Positions 7,099 to 7,829 of a DNA stretch of 7,829 bases are shown one piece after another (the stretch's first letter is position 1; every line of letters begins with the position of its first letter). The translations under genes and the position numbers were made by a program. The notes under the pieces are model-generated. The model was not told where the DNA came from. It ran no database searches and worked only from the letters and a program-made list of their open reading frames with translations. The stretch covers positions 1 through 7,829 of the forward strand of contig DSAI01000070.1 of the NCBI GenBank assembly GCA_011372845.1, given 5' to 3'. This DNA is from Actinomycetota bacterium. GTDB taxonomy: Bacteria > Actinomycetota > Coriobacteriia > Anaerosomatales > Anaerosomataceae.

Positions 7099-7716
7099 TC
7101 ATCGAGCGTCACCCTCGTCCGCCGAGGCGCGGTCCGCGGCCTCACGGGCGGCCCTCTTCGCTTCCTTGCGCGCGGCCCGCCGCTCCTCGCGTTCGACCGC
7201 TGCCTCCGCCTGGCTCGGAGCGCACCCGCAGTAGTTCTGGCGGTACATGCCGAGTTCGCGAGAACGGCGCGTCGCCTCGGGATAGCGCTCCCTGAAGTCG
7301 GTCACGATGAAGCGGACACCCGCCTCGGCGCACGCGGCCGCCCCCTCCTCGGCGATGGCATCAGGATCCTGGTAGGGGCTGACGCTGAGCGTGGTCGCAA
7401 CGGCATCGTACCCGCGCCGTGCCGCCTCAGCCGCGACCATGCCGATCCGCAGCCGGTAGCACGCCCTGCACCGCTCCGGACGCTCCGCGGCGGGCGACGT
7501 CGCCTCGGCCCACCGCGCAGGCTCGTACGGGAGCTCGATGACGGTGATCCCGGCGTCCTCGGCGTAGTCGAGCAGCGTGTCACGCCGCCGGGCGTACTCC
7601 TCGGCGGGATGGATGTTCGGATTGGCGTAACAGACCACGACCTCGGCGTCGGCCGCGAGCGCGTCGTACGGCTCGAGGAGGCAGGGTCCGCAGCATGCAT
7701 GCAGGAGCACCGTCAC
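7099..7716 (-). CDS. queH: Epoxyqueuosine reductase QueH
   Basis: QueH (formerly DUF208) reduces epoxyqueuosine in tRNA to queuosine, the last step of the pathway, and does not need the cobalamin used by the unrelated QueG. The 205-residue product opens with LLHACCGPC, holding vicinal Cys8-Cys9 and Cys12. Further family marks are NIHPAEEYARRR (34-45), LPYEP (62-66), RCRACYRLR with Cys83 and Cys86 (82-90), TTLSVSPYQDP (108-118), DFRERYPE (140-147), and YRQNYCGC with Cys163 and Cys165 (158-165). The cysteine pairs are those expected to hold the iron-sulfur/iron centre. Residues about 170-205 form a highly charged Ala/Arg/Glu helix-like tail. Start is GTG at 7716, directly before the conserved cysteine motif; GGAG at 7728-7731 is 11 nt away, a little far. 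It is the first queuosine gene of this group in transcription order. Confidence 0.95.
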   Translation of the reverse strand: MTVLLHACCGPCLLEPYDALAADAEVVVCYANPNIHPAEEYARRRDTLLDYAEDAGITVIELPYEPARWAEATSPAAERPERCRACYRLRIGMVAAEAARRGYDAVATTLSVSPYQDPDAIAEEGAAACAEAGVRFIVTDFRERYPEATRRSRELGMYRQNYCGCAPSQAEAAVEREERRAARKEAKRAAREAADRASADEGDAR

Positions 7717-7750
7717 GCGACCATCATCTCCGTTCCGTCGTGCGTCTCGT

Positions 7751-7760
7751 AGTGTACCGC
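7751..7760 (-). promoter_or_regulatory. Candidate queH promoter element (GCGGTACACT), shared with queA
   Basis: This is the identical 10-mer found upstream of queA, again ending in TACACT, again with 40 nt from the first T of the hexamer to the start base. It lies in the 57-nt gap between the upstream membrane gene and queH. No clear -35 is visible. The repeated spacing is the main support. Confidence 0.45.
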
Positions 7761-7773
7761 GCGATCCGCCGGT

Positions 7774-7829
7774 TCACCGGGCCACGAACGCGGAGACCAG
7801 CGTGGCCAACCCGAACACGATGAAGATGA
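7774..7829 (-). CDS. C-terminal end of an unidentified membrane protein (cut by window edge)
   Basis: On the minus strand a frame entering from the right edge reads IFIVFGLATLVSAFVAR and stops with TGA at 7776-7774. All 17 sense codons end in G or C, which strongly marks this frame as coding in a genome of this composition; the other two frames do not show it over the same bases. The segment is a hydrophobic, probable membrane helix ending in Arg. Too little is present to name the family. It precedes queH by 57 nt on the same strand. Confidence 0.6.
   Translation of the reverse strand, partial: IFIVFGLATLVSAFVAR

Noticed and set aside
6117..7295. Long plus-strand open frame opposite queA and queH
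   Set aside because: Antisense of two clear enzymes and their intergenic gap; composition typical of a GC-rich shadow frame.
7713..7829. Minus-strand open frame ending at a TGA that overlaps the queH GTG by 3-4 nt
   Set aside because: The overlap looks like an operon junction, but over its first 18 codons the third positions are poor in G/C, while the alternative frame ending at 7774 is 100% G/C-ending and gives a membrane helix. No start codon for it lies within the window before its final ATG ATG.

Overview
The window is GC-rich, tightly packed, ordinary-looking chromosome. It holds two housekeeping blocks, Sec translocase accessory genes and queuosine tRNA-modification genes, with one regulatory pair between them. 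The gene order (queH, queA, tgt, yajC, secD, secF, recJ all pointing left), the very strong G/C preference at third codon positions, and a GYSLYD motif in SecF of the kind I associate with actinobacterial SecF suggest a high-GC actinobacterial relative, possibly a Coriobacteriia-type anaerobe. This lineage call is inference from gene order and motifs only.

Layout from left to right. The 5' part of recJ (minus, 1-399) runs off the left edge. Upstream of it, in the 71-nt gap to secF, are an 11-bp perfect hairpin and a TACAAT box placed so that transcription would begin at the recJ start codon. secF (471-1388), secD (1381-2727) and yajC (2771-3031) form one minus-strand operon whose likely promoter lies in the gap 3032-3175. 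tgt (3176-4297, minus) has its own extended -10 and also looks leaderless. Divergent from tgt is a plus-strand pair: an ECF sigma factor (4379-4951) and an overlapping membrane-anchored zinc-finger anti-sigma factor (4929-5963), preceded by a sequence matching the general ECF promoter pattern. queA (5985-7019, minus) converges on the anti-sigma gene with 21 nt between them. queH (7099-7716, minus) follows, and then the last 18 codons of an unidentified membrane protein (7774-7829, minus).

How the genes work together. Tgt inserts preQ1 at the wobble position of GUN tRNAs, QueA converts preQ1 to epoxyqueuosine, and QueH reduces that to queuosine, so all three on-tRNA steps are encoded here. YajC, SecD and SecF assist late steps of protein export through SecYEG using the proton-motive force. 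The sigma/anti-sigma pair separates queA from tgt and probably senses an envelope signal through an unrecognised outward-facing domain.

No mobile element, CRISPR array, rRNA or tRNA was seen. The most interesting signals are regulatory: the sigma pair dividing the queuosine genes, its candidate self-recognised promoter, two probable leaderless starts, and an identical 10-mer with identical start-codon spacing upstream of queA and queH. I did not find convincing evidence of a wholly new system.
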